From Flavobacterium sp. KJJ (GTDB lineage: Bacteria; Bacteroidota; Bacteroidia; Flavobacteriales; Flavobacteriaceae), in NCBI RefSeq assembly GCF_000708595.2, contig NZ_JARP01000002.1, positions 744,001 through 808,000 on the forward strand: a stretch of 64,000 nucleotides of DNA, read 5' to 3'. Positions 1 to 8,431 of this stretch are shown piece after piece. Below the pieces are notes generated by a model that saw only the letters and a program-made list of their open reading frames with translations, ran no database searches and was not told the DNA's origin. A program made the position numbers and the translations under genes. The first letter of the stretch is position 1. Every line of letters starts with the position of its first letter.

Positions 1-582
1 TGGGATAATGCTAAAAAGTCATTTGAAGCTGGAGTTCTTATTAACGGTGAAATGACGTATAAAGGCTCTGATGCTCATAAAGCTGCCGTAACTGGAGATA
101 CAGTTGGAGATCCGTTTAAAGATACGTCTGGACCATCTATGAACATTTTAATTAAATTAACTTGTTTGATTGGTTTAGTCATTGCGCCTATTTTAGGCGA
201 AGGGCATTCTGCTTCAACGATGGCAGAAAAAGGTTCATGTTGTACTAAAACAGAAATGCATGCAGGTGTTATGTCTAAATGCGGTGATTTATCAACAATG
301 ACTAAAGAAGAATGTATTGCAAATTGCAAGGAAAAAGGCTGTACTGCCGAAGAAACTGCAAAATGTTTAGCACATTATGATGCAAACGGCAAATATATTT
401 ACCAAAAAACAGATTGTTTTGATACAACTAAATACGACAAAAAGCGTGTTGAGGTTAATTTGACTACCACAAATGGAGTTACGGTTGGAACTGTAACAAA
501 AACGGAAAATGGAAAAACAACAACAGAAGTTTTTGAAGGAACTGAAGAAGAAGTGAAATCAAAAATTGAAGCTGCGAAATAA
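1..582 (+). CDS. hppA: Membrane-bound proton/sodium-translocating pyrophosphatase, 3' end, with Cys-rich tail
   Basis: The reading frame is open from the first base, so the gene starts upstream of the window. Frame-1 residues [11 protein letters not shown], then [20 protein letters not shown] and a last hydrophobic helix ([20 protein letters not shown]) are the conserved C-terminal end of membrane pyrophosphatases, which couple pyrophosphate hydrolysis to H+ or Na+ export. The family normally stops soon after this helix. Here about 125 further residues follow, with eight cysteines in the first half (a CC pair, then six more spaced over about 60 residues) and a Thr/Val/Lys-rich second half. 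By family topology the tail should lie outside the cytoplasm, where disulphides could form; this is inference. Family identity is secure; the role of the tail is unknown. Which cation is pumped cannot be told from this fragment. Confidence 0.93.
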   Translation, partial: WDNAKKSFEAGVLINGEMTYKGSDAHKAAVTGDTVGDPFKDTSGPSMNILIKLTCLIGLVIAPILGEGHSASTMAEKGSCCTKTEMHAGVMSKCGDLSTMTKEECIANCKEKGCTAEETAKCLAHYDANGKYIYQKTDCFDTTKYDKKRVEVNLTTTNGVTVGTVTKTENGKTTTEVFEGTEEEVKSKIEAAK

Positions 583-600
583 AATGATTATATAAAAATA

Positions 601-631
601 AAAAATGCCTCTAAATTTTAGAGGCATTTTT
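601..631. terminator. Bidirectional intrinsic terminator between convergent genes
   Basis: Fourteen-base arms at 601-614 and 618-631 pair perfectly around a 3-base loop (core ATGCCTCTAA / TTAGAGGCAT), with A-runs on one side and T-runs on the other. It serves the pyrophosphatase gene from the left and the deoxynucleoside kinase gene from the right. Confidence 0.9.
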
Positions 632-661
632 TTATGGGTGTAAATCTGTAAAATTAGTGTT

Positions 662-1276
662 CTAAAACAATCCGTTCAATTCAGCATCAATCCTATTAAT
701 GATGTTTCCTAAATCTTCTGGATTATCAACAAAATTAATATTGTCAACATCAATAATTAATAATTTTCCCTTAGTATAAGTCTGAACCCATGCTTCGTAT
801 CTTTCGTTCAAACGGCTTAAATAATCGATAGAAATGGAGTTTTCATATTCGCGTCCACGTTTGTGAATCTGCCCGACTAAATTTGGAATAGAACTTCTTA
901 AATAAATCAATAAATCAGGTGCTTTTACCAAAGATTCCATCAATTCAAAAAGAGAAGTGTAATTTTCGAAATCACGGCTCGTCATCAATCCCATCGAATA
1001 TAAATTGGGAGCAAAAATATACGCATCTTCATAAATCGTTCTGTCCTGAATGATTTTTTTGCCACTTTCGCGAATTTGCAATACTTGACGGAAACGGCTG
1101 TTCAAGAAATAAATCTGTAAGTTAAATGACCAGCGTTCCATTTGATGGTAAAAATCATCTAAGTACGGATTGTCAACAACATCTTCATAATGGGGTTCCC
1201 ATTTAAAGTGTTTAGCCAATAATTTAGTTAAAGTTGTTTTCCCTGCGCCTATATTTCCTGCTATTGCTATGTGCAT
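662..1276 (-). CDS. Deoxynucleoside kinase
   Basis: The 204-residue protein begins MHIAIAGNIGAGKTT, a P-loop at residues 7-15, and carries DRTIYEDAYIF near residue 98, the D-R-S/T motif of the dCK/dGK family, plus a basic LID-like stretch (HKRGREYENSIS) near residue 140. It should phosphorylate deoxynucleosides with ATP in the cytoplasm as a salvage step. Length fits the small bacterial members. The start codon overlaps the stop codon of the upstream gene by one base (TAATG), so the two are probably translationally coupled. Substrate preference (dA, dG or dC) cannot be assigned from sequence alone. Its gene ends close to the shared terminator at 601-631. Confidence 0.93.
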   Translation of the reverse strand: MHIAIAGNIGAGKTTLTKLLAKHFKWEPHYEDVVDNPYLDDFYHQMERWSFNLQIYFLNSRFRQVLQIRESGKKIIQDRTIYEDAYIFAPNLYSMGLMTSRDFENYTSLFELMESLVKAPDLLIYLRSSIPNLVGQIHKRGREYENSISIDYLSRLNERYEAWVQTYTKGKLLIIDVDNINFVDNPEDLGNIINRIDAELNGLF

Positions 1277-2091
1277 TACGGTGTTACGATTTTATAATTG
1301 GTGATTTCTTTAGCTGTAAAAATAGATAAAATTTGGTCTTTGTAGCAGAAATTATCAAACGATTTTTCTAAAATTTCAATTTCAGAAATTGTGTTTGAAT
1401 TTGTGTCAGTAATGTCTTTAAAATATAATAAATTACCTTTTCTAAAAATGTATTGATGCGGATTAATAATTTCTATTTTGTCAAAATCAGCTACTTTTCC
1501 CAAAGATGTGATCTTTCCGAAAATATCACACGAAAACCAGTTGTTTTTTTTATCTATCCAATAAAAAGTATTAAAGTCGGTCTGATAATATTTTATAACT
1601 TCTGTCAACGGATTAGAAATTGTTTTGTATTCGTTTTTTAAATAATCAAAGAGCCCTATTTGCTGGTTCAAAGTATTATAAATCCATAATTGATTTTGAG
1701 TCGACATTCCGATCGCGCTAACAACAATTGGAGTTGTATTTTGAGAGAAATTAATCTCTGTAATTTTATTTAACTGATTATCGAGTAACAAAACGGTATT
1801 AAAGGCGTCATAGTATAATACGATTTTAAGCGGATTTTGAAGATCAACTTTTGTAATATTTCCTAAAGAGACATTTTTGTATTCAAAAACTTCTTTTTCC
1901 CTAATTTTACTAAAGACATTGTTTTTTATCTGATAAGAATAACCAAATGAATCATAGCCTAAAAATGTATCGACATTGATCTCAAAATGAGAAATTGGCT
2001 TTGGATTTATTTTTGAATTCTGAGCAAAAGCTCCAGAGAAAGATCCGGCAATGAAAAACAAAAGTAAAAGTTTAAGCGCCTTTTTGGTCAT
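1276..2091 (-). CDS. Secreted protein of unknown function, possible beta-propeller
   Basis: I do not recognise a named family. The 271-residue product starts with a clear signal peptide (MTKKALKLLLLFFIAGSFSG, then AFAQ cleavage site) and has no later membrane segment, so it is exported. The mature part is rich in aromatic and beta-forming residues and repeats a rough pattern of short strands ending in polar turns (for example QLWIYNTLNQQIGLFDY, then FYWIDKKNNWFSCDIFG), which resembles a propeller-like fold; this is an impression, not proof. It is the first gene of a two-gene unit with the deoxynucleoside kinase, overlapping it by one base. The unrelated predicted locations suggest the link is transcriptional convenience rather than shared function. 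Confidence 0.8.
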   Translation of the reverse strand: MTKKALKLLLLFFIAGSFSGAFAQNSKINPKPISHFEINVDTFLGYDSFGYSYQIKNNVFSKIREKEVFEYKNVSLGNITKVDLQNPLKIVLYYDAFNTVLLLDNQLNKITEINFSQNTTPIVVSAIGMSTQNQLWIYNTLNQQIGLFDYLKNEYKTISNPLTEVIKYYQTDFNTFYWIDKKNNWFSCDIFGKITSLGKVADFDKIEIINPHQYIFRKGNLLYFKDITDTNSNTISEIEILEKSFDNFCYKDQILSIFTAKEITNYKIVTP

Positions 2092-2250
2092 AAGATCTTG
2101 GTTTCAAGAGAGCCAAATTACAAAAAACAACAGTACAAATTGTGTAAAAAAGACAGATTTAACTGCCACAGCGATTTAAACCTTTCGAAAACGTAATAGT
2201 CTAAATAATATCCAGTTTTGTCTATATGTTGACGAGACTCATATATTTAA

Positions 2251-2282
2251 TTTTTAGTATTTTAAAATTAATAATACATTTG
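2251..2282 (+). promoter_or_regulatory. Probable Bacteroidetes-type promoter for the GLPGLI/TonB-barrel pair
   Basis: TACATTTG at 2275-2282 matches the -7 consensus TAnnTTTG, with a T-rich TTTTTAG about 17 bases upstream in the -33 position. It lies 43 bases before the chosen start of the GLPGLI gene. The upstream 2092-2250 interval holds nothing else that I can identify. Confidence 0.55.
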
Positions 2283-2325
2283 AGTGTAAATTTTATTGGA
2301 TTTACTCAATTCTAAAGAAAACAAA

Positions 2326-3240
2326 ATGAAAAAAGTAATTTTTTATATGTCTTTGATGCTCGCATTTACTCAAGTGCAGGCACAGAAAGATTTTCAGGGA
2401 ATGGCTGTTTATGAGTCAAAAACACAAGCGCCTAAATTTGAAGGAATGCGTGCCAATAGAGATATTACGCCTGAAATGCAGAAAAGTATGGAAGAGCGTA
2501 TGAAAAAAATGCTGGAGAAAACGTTTGTTTTAAATTTTGACAAAGCAGCATCTATTTATAAAGAAGAAGAAAAGTTAGATGCTCCAGGACAGCAAGGCGG
2601 AGGAATGCGAATTATGATGAACTCTTTTATGGGAGGTGGAGGCACTTTTTATAAAGATGTAAAAAGCAAATCATATACTGTTGACAAAGAATTTATGGGC
2701 AAAGAGTTTTTAGTTATAGATTCTCTTCCAAAACTAAATTGGAAATTAGAATCTGAAACCAAACAAATTGGCGGTTATACTTGCTACAAAGCAACCGCAG
2801 TAAAAGAAGCCAGCAAAACTGACTTTAGAAATCTCAGACCTAAAAATGATGACGATAAAAAGTCTGAAGATAAAAAAGACGATGCCAAAAAAACTTCAGG
2901 AGATACTAAAACGAACTTTCAGGATAATTTTGAAATGCCTAAAGAGATCGTCATAACGGCTTGGTATTCGCCAGAAATTCCAGTGAATCAAGGTCCAGAA
3001 AATTATTGGGGTTTGCCAGGTTTAATTTTAGAGGTTAACGATGGAAGAACCACTATCTTATGTTCGAAAATTGTTTTGAATGCTAAAGATAAAGTTGAAA
3101 TAAAAGCACCAACAAAAGGAAAAGTAATTTCTCAGAAAGACTATGACGAAACGGTAATTAAAAAAATGGAAGAGTTTAGAGAGATGAACCGCGGTCGTGA
3201 AGGCGCTCCTGGCGGTGGTCCGGTAATGATCAGACGCTAA
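2326..3240 (+). CDS. GLPGLI family protein
   Basis: The start is taken at ATG 2326 rather than an in-frame TTG at 2296, because MKKVIFYMSLMLAFTQVQAQ is a complete signal peptide directly after it. The mature protein (about 285 residues) contains NYWGLPGLILEVNDG near residue 240, the signature that names the GLPGLI family, exported proteins known almost only in Bacteroidetes and of unknown function. A Met/Gly-rich stretch (near residue 90) and a highly charged Lys/Asp linker (near residue 190) are likely flexible. The gene is followed after 28 bases by a TonB-dependent receptor-type barrel, the usual partner of GLPGLI genes, so the two products probably act together at the outer membrane, perhaps in uptake of a peptide or metal; that role is inference. 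Confidence 0.9.
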   Translation: MKKVIFYMSLMLAFTQVQAQKDFQGMAVYESKTQAPKFEGMRANRDITPEMQKSMEERMKKMLEKTFVLNFDKAASIYKEEEKLDAPGQQGGGMRIMMNSFMGGGGTFYKDVKSKSYTVDKEFMGKEFLVIDSLPKLNWKLESETKQIGGYTCYKATAVKEASKTDFRNLRPKNDDDKKSEDKKDDAKKTSGDTKTNFQDNFEMPKEIVITAWYSPEIPVNQGPENYWGLPGLILEVNDGRTTILCSKIVLNAKDKVEIKAPTKGKVISQKDYDETVIKKMEEFREMNRGREGAPGGGPVMIRR

Positions 3241-3268
3241 TTTAATTCACCATCTTTAGATTTCTCCA

Positions 3269-5956
3269 ATGAAAAATATACTTCTTTTTGTCATTTTATT
3301 AATGACCTCGATTTCCTTTGCCCAAAGTGTCCGTTTTGATGGTTTTATTCAGGACGAACAAAAAAATCCGTTAGAGATGGCCAATATTATGGCAGTCAAC
3401 AACGGCACAAAAGCAATGGATTCATATGGGATTACCAATGATAAAGGAAAATTTCAGCTTACTTTAAAACCCAATACTTCTTATACTGTTAAGGTGAGTT
3501 ATCTCGGAATGAAATCGAAAGAAATTGCGATTTCTACAAAGACTGAAAACATGGTTCAAAACATTGTCATGGATGGTTCTGGAATCGAGCTTGAAGGGGT
3601 TGAAATTGTTCGCGAAATGCCAGTTTCTATAAAAGGCGATACCATTGTTTATAATGCGGATTCATTTAAATCTGGTACAGAAAAAAAACTGGAAGATGTA
3701 CTGAAAAAATTGCCAGGAGTTGAAGTAAATGCTGATGGAGAAATAGAAGTTGAAGGTAAAAAAGTCAGTAAATTAATGGTCGAAGGAAAAGATTTTTTTG
3801 ACGGAGACACTAAATTAGGCGTAAAAAATATTCCCGCAGATGCTATTGATAAAATTCAGGTCTTAAGAAACTACAACGAAGTTGGCGCACTAAAAGGTTT
3901 AGAAAACGATCAAGATAATGTTGCTATGAACATCAAGCTGAAAGAGGGTAAAAAGAACTTTTGGTTTGGAGATATGACAGCCGGAATTGGAGTTGCAGAG
4001 CTGGACAGCCGTTATATAATCAATCCAAAATTATTTTATTACAGTCCAAAATACAGTATTAATTTAATTACGAATTTTAATAATATTGGAGAATTGCCTC
4101 TAACTGCGCAAGATTATTTTAAGTTTACAGGCGGTTTTAAAAATATGATGAAAAAAGGCGGAAGCAATTTTAATGTTTCATCTAATGATTTGGGAATTTC
4201 AATTTTAAGAAACAATCGCGCTAAAGAAATCGAAACTAAATTTGGCGCAACTAATTTTGCTTATTCTGTTAACAAAGCTTGGAATATTAGTGGTTTCGGA
4301 ATTCTTTCAACTTCAAAAACAGATCTTGAAACTAGGTCTCAGACCACGATTTTAGATTCTGGAGATCAGCAAAAACGAGATGAATTAACACATCAGAAAA
4401 ACAATTTAGGTCTTTTTAAATTGAGTTCGACGTATAAGCCAAATGATAAATTTCAGTTTGATTATGATATCTTAACCAAATTATCCAAACAAAATGAAGA
4501 TACTGATTTACTTCGCGAATCTGTTGTAAATACTATTTCTGCTGTCGAAACCATTTTGACAAATAAAAAACAAGATCCAACTTCTGTTAATCAAAACCTT
4601 AGTCTGTATTATACACAAAGCGATAAAAATATTTTTGCTTTTGAAATGCAGCATTTATATCAAGATGAAAATCCGTTTTATAATGCCAATTTGAGATCAC
4701 AGCCTTTTGATTTGTCGGGTTATATTTCAGGTCAAAACCGAAATGATTTAAATCAGGATCGATTCGTAAAAACCAATAAACTAGATGCAAAACTGGATTA
4801 TTATTATATGGTAACACCAAAAAGCAATTTCAATATTACTTTAGGAAATACCTATTCATATCAGGATTTTAATTCTCATATTTTCCAGATGTTGGATAAC
4901 GGAGATAAAAATGATCTAAATTCAGCTGAAAATAATAATCGCGTAAATTATAATTTTAATGATGTTTTCTTAGGTTTTCATTATAAAATCTTGACGGGTA
5001 AATTTACTTTGACTCCGGGTGTAAGCCTGCATTCGTATGCCATGACAAATGCCCAATTAGGAACAGATTATTCGCAGAATTTCACAAAAGTGCTTCCTGA
5101 TTTTTTTGCCTTGTATCAAATTAAAAAATCAGAAACCTTAACCTATAATTTTTCTTTGTCTAACGATTTTACAGATGTGAATCAATTAGCAGCAGGTTAC
5201 GTTTTGTCTGATTACAGCAGTTTGTTCAGAGGAAACCGCTTTCTAGAAAATGCGACTTCGCAGGTGCATTCGCTGCGTTACTTTAAGTACAATATGTTCA
5301 ATTTTGAAAACATTTTTGCCAACGCAACATATACTAAAAAAGTAGATGCCATTAAAACAAAGGCTGATTTTACAGGAATTAATCAATCATCAACTCCTTA
5401 TAATTCAAATCTTGCAGATGAGACTTTTACCGGCATGGGAAGTTACGGACGTTCTTTTTTAAAGAATTATAAAGCTTCTGCAGTTGCAAGTTTCAATTGG
5501 TCGAAATTCAATAACATCCAGAACAATGTTTTGGCAACTACAGAAAGTTTTGTTCAGAGTTATACTGTGAGAGCCTCTACAAATTATAAAAACTTTCCAA
5601 ATCTAGAAGTTGGTTACAATGCATTAATCAATAAATACAGCGGTTCGACTTATTATACAGACAAACCTTTTGCGCGATTAGATTATTATTTCTGGAACAG
5701 CTTTTCGTTTGTTTCAGAATATGAATTTTACCATTATTATAATAGTAATAAAACGGTGGACAATGAATATGATTTTTTAAGCGCTAGTTTAATTTATCAA
5801 AAAAAGGACAGCAAATGGGAATATAAAGTCTCGGCTACTAATCTTTTAAATACCACTTATTTAAACGATGACAGTTTCTCACAGTTTTCTACAAGAGTTT
5901 CACAATATAATGTGCAGCCACGTTACATTATCTTTTCGATGAAATATAATTTATAG
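3269..5956 (+). CDS. TonB-dependent receptor-like outer-membrane beta-barrel protein
   Basis: The 895-residue protein has a signal peptide (MKNILLFVILLMTSISFAQS), an N-terminal carboxypeptidase-regulatory-like domain (about residues 22-105, with FDGFIQDEQKNPLEMANI), a plug-like domain around residues 120-230 (DVLKKLPGVEVNADGEIEV, then IDKIQVLRNYNEVGALKG) and a long C-terminal barrel rich in alternating aromatic residues that ends in a phenylalanine-containing last strand region (YIIFSMKYNL). This is the layout of Bacteroidetes outer-membrane beta-barrel proteins related to TonB-dependent transporters, though no clear TonB box was identified. It is co-transcribed with the GLPGLI gene 28 bases upstream. 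The substrate is unknown. Confidence 0.9.
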   Translation: MKNILLFVILLMTSISFAQSVRFDGFIQDEQKNPLEMANIMAVNNGTKAMDSYGITNDKGKFQLTLKPNTSYTVKVSYLGMKSKEIAISTKTENMVQNIVMDGSGIELEGVEIVREMPVSIKGDTIVYNADSFKSGTEKKLEDVLKKLPGVEVNADGEIEVEGKKVSKLMVEGKDFFDGDTKLGVKNIPADAIDKIQVLRNYNEVGALKGLENDQDNVAMNIKLKEGKKNFWFGDMTAGIGVAELDSRYIINPKLFYYSPKYSINLITNFNNIGELPLTAQDYFKFTGGFKNMMKKGGSNFNVSSNDLGISILRNNRAKEIETKFGATNFAYSVNKAWNISGFGILSTSKTDLETRSQTTILDSGDQQKRDELTHQKNNLGLFKLSSTYKPNDKFQFDYDILTKLSKQNEDTDLLRESVVNTISAVETILTNKKQDPTSVNQNLSLYYTQSDKNIFAFEMQHLYQDENPFYNANLRSQPFDLSGYISGQNRNDLNQDRFVKTNKLDAKLDYYYMVTPKSNFNITLGNTYSYQDFNSHIFQMLDNGDKNDLNSAENNNRVNYNFNDVFLGFHYKILTGKFTLTPGVSLHSYAMTNAQLGTDYSQNFTKVLPDFFALYQIKKSETLTYNFSLSNDFTDVNQLAAGYVLSDYSSLFRGNRFLENATSQVHSLRYFKYNMFNFENIFANATYTKKVDAIKTKADFTGINQSSTPYNSNLADETFTGMGSYGRSFLKNYKASAVASFNWSKFNNIQNNVLATTESFVQSYTVRASTNYKNFPNLEVGYNALINKYSGSTYYTDKPFARLDYYFWNSFSFVSEYEFYHYYNSNKTVDNEYDFLSASLIYQKKDSKWEYKVSATNLLNTTYLNDDSFSQFSTRVSQYNVQPRYIIFSMKYNL

Positions 5957-6012
5957 CATATATTAAGTATCTATTTTGGATTTTAAGGCAGCCGATTTCG
6001 GTAATAATCGAA

Positions 6013-6020
6013 TATCTTTG
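6013..6020 (+). promoter_or_regulatory. Probable -7 promoter element
   Basis: TATCTTTG matches TAnnTTTG exactly and sits 33 bases before the start of the next gene. The -33 element is weaker (ATTTCG near 5994-5999). Confidence 0.5.
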
Positions 6021-6052
6021 TGTTTTAATATTAACAAGCCAAAATTTACATT

Positions 6053-8281
6053 ATGCGTAATTATATATGCAATTTCTTATTGTTTTTTTGTGTGACATTT
6101 ATGTCATTTTCTCAAACAAAAGGCATTCAAAAAGGAACTTATCTATCGTCAAATAAAGGGCAGAAAATCAAATTAAATTTATTAGACAATAATAAATATG
6201 AACTCGTTTTTTATTCTGGCGATTATGAAATTAAAGGAGATTCGCTTTCATTTAGCCAAAAAGTAAAACCGGCAACTGCTTTTGATCTTGCTTTTAAAAA
6301 GGATAAAAAAGCACAAAAAATTAAAGTAAATTTTTTAGATCCTTCTTATTATTCATTTTATATCGGAACTCAAAACGGTTCTGAGTCTGTTGAATATCAA
6401 AGAATTTCAGATATTAAAACGAAAGTAGATCCTGATTGGCTAAAAGCAGATCTAGAATTCGAAATTAATAAAGCAGACTTTTTATACTTGGTTTATGAAG
6501 ATTATAACGGACAAAGCAAACTATCTAAATTTGCATTGCCAAAAGATGTATCAGAAATAACGATTAAATATGAACTTGATGCTTTAAGCGATTTAAATCT
6601 TTCAGGTTATTATGACAGGAAGACAAATGAGTTGAAAATTTCTGAGCAATCAGGAAAAAATCCGATTACTTTCTTAAATGAAAAAGATTCAAAACCTGAT
6701 GAAAATCCAACTGTAACAGCACTTGAAAATCAAACCATTTCAAACTGGACTTATCCAGGAAAAGAACCTTTAGTTACCGAAAATTTTGGAGCAGATGTTA
6801 TTGTTGACACTACTGATACTTATGCAGTCGCTAAATTTGATTTTAAATTTAAAATCGAAAATAATTTAAAAAGTGCGTTAGCCGCAACTAAGAATGCTAA
6901 AACTAAGTTTTTGGTAATCTATACGGACAGTAAAAATCCTGCTTCAAAAACTGATTTTGATACCGTAGTAAAAGATCTTGAAACACAGGTTGGATATTAT
7001 ATGTATGATGCTTATAATCCTCAATATGATATTTTTAATTATTATTTGGCGACAGCCGATGATAAAAAATGGCTTAAAGCCAATAAAATATCAGATAATC
7101 CAAGTTTGATCATTCTGAACGCAAACGGAGATATTTTAGCGACTGCAAAATCGAATTTATTAGATAAAAAATCAGATTTCACTTATTATGATGAATTTTC
7201 AAAAAAGCTGCAAAGAGCAAATGCCTTTTCTGGTGTTGATAAAGTATTAAAAAACAAAAAAGCAACAGATAAAGATCTTATTTCAGCTTTTTACCAAGCT
7301 TCTGTACTCGACATACCATATGATTATGAAACAACAGATGCCGTTGCAGAAGAAGTAAATCCTGCAGATTTTAAGGTTGCAAAAGTTACCTTAGATAAAA
7401 AAGAAGTGGCTCAAATCTGGAAAAAATTAATTGAAACGCATCAGAAAGATACACAGCCTAATAGAGAATTAGTAGAAACAATTTTAAGAGAAATAAAAAA
7501 CGTAGGTTTTTCTAAACAGTTTTTTAATGAAGAGCGTATTTTTAATGATACTGATTTCTTGGCGATTGACTATCTTTTAAAGCATTACGATGCTATCGAA
7601 AAAATGAACATAGAAGATGAAAACGGAAATGCATTAGTTTTATTAAAAGGAAGTTTGAGCAGCGAAATTGCAGCTGCTTTACAGCAAAATGGTTATTTGT
7701 CAAAAGATGGCGTAACAGGAAAAGCAAATCAGAATAAAATAATTTCGATTTACAAAAAATTAATTGCGACAGGAAAGGGAAGTTTTGATTGCTATAAAAA
7801 TTATTTTGAATACCTGAGTGCAGAAAGCGAAAACTCTATCGACGATATAGCTTATTTAAAAGAGTTTAAATCGTATTTTGATACCTATTTATCAACTGAA
7901 AAAGGAAATGCAATTGAAAGACTAGATGAGATGTTTGCGACTTTAGATACGGATTCTGATTATTCTTATAACGGATGGAATTCATTTAAAGACTACCACT
8001 CAAATTTAGCAAACTCAACAGCGTGGTTGACAGTTTTGAAACCTACCAATTCAAGTTTTATAAAAGATGCCATTACTTGGTCTGAATACAGTTTGGTTGT
8101 AACTAAAAATAATCCTTATTATTTAGACACTTTAGGTCAGTTATATTATAAAGACGGGCAAAAAGAAAAAGCAATTCAAGCACAAACATTAGCTGTTAAA
8201 TATTTAAGTGCTGATGTTGAAGAAGAAACTGCAAATGAAATAAGAGAAACGTTAAGCAAAATGCAAAACGGAACTTATTAA
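6053..8281 (+). CDS. Exported protein with thioredoxin-like and TPR-like regions, unknown function
   Basis: No named family was recognised. The 742-residue product has a signal peptide ending near FMSFSQ (residue 20). A region around residues 280-365 reads KTKFLVIYTDSKNPASKTDF and later NPSLIILNANGDILATA, which looks like the first strands and the cis-Pro/beta-hairpin part of a thioredoxin fold, but the CxxC active site is absent, so any such domain would be non-redox. The last 70 residues (AITWSEYSLVVTKNNPYYLD, then LGQLYYKDGQKEKAIQAQTLA) resemble a tetratricopeptide repeat. It is probably periplasmic. It stands alone between its own promoter and a strong terminator. A role as a scaffold or chaperone would fit but is only a guess. 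Confidence 0.8.
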   Translation: MRNYICNFLLFFCVTFMSFSQTKGIQKGTYLSSNKGQKIKLNLLDNNKYELVFYSGDYEIKGDSLSFSQKVKPATAFDLAFKKDKKAQKIKVNFLDPSYYSFYIGTQNGSESVEYQRISDIKTKVDPDWLKADLEFEINKADFLYLVYEDYNGQSKLSKFALPKDVSEITIKYELDALSDLNLSGYYDRKTNELKISEQSGKNPITFLNEKDSKPDENPTVTALENQTISNWTYPGKEPLVTENFGADVIVDTTDTYAVAKFDFKFKIENNLKSALAATKNAKTKFLVIYTDSKNPASKTDFDTVVKDLETQVGYYMYDAYNPQYDIFNYYLATADDKKWLKANKISDNPSLIILNANGDILATAKSNLLDKKSDFTYYDEFSKKLQRANAFSGVDKVLKNKKATDKDLISAFYQASVLDIPYDYETTDAVAEEVNPADFKVAKVTLDKKEVAQIWKKLIETHQKDTQPNRELVETILREIKNVGFSKQFFNEERIFNDTDFLAIDYLLKHYDAIEKMNIEDENGNALVLLKGSLSSEIAAALQQNGYLSKDGVTGKANQNKIISIYKKLIATGKGSFDCYKNYFEYLSAESENSIDDIAYLKEFKSYFDTYLSTEKGNAIERLDEMFATLDTDSDYSYNGWNSFKDYHSNLANSTAWLTVLKPTNSSFIKDAITWSEYSLVVTKNNPYYLDTLGQLYYKDGQKEKAIQAQTLAVKYLSADVEEETANEIRETLSKMQNGTY

Positions 8282-8300
8282 AAGATTTTTAAAATTATAG

Positions 8301-8338
8301 AAAATGACTGTCGGTTCCGGCAGTCATTTTTGTTTTTA
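8301..8338 (+). terminator. Intrinsic terminator
   Basis: Ten-base arms at 8301-8310 and 8321-8330 (AAAATGACTG / CAGTCATTTT) enclose a second short CGG/CCG stem, followed by TTTTTGTTTTT. It closes the 6053-8281 gene. Confidence 0.9.
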
Positions 8339-8431
8339 GTCAAGTAGGTTTATAGATTTTATCAATTTAAGCGAAATGAAGACTAGATTTTCTTGATAAA
8401 TTAGTAAGTTTGAAAGACTAAATTAAAACGT

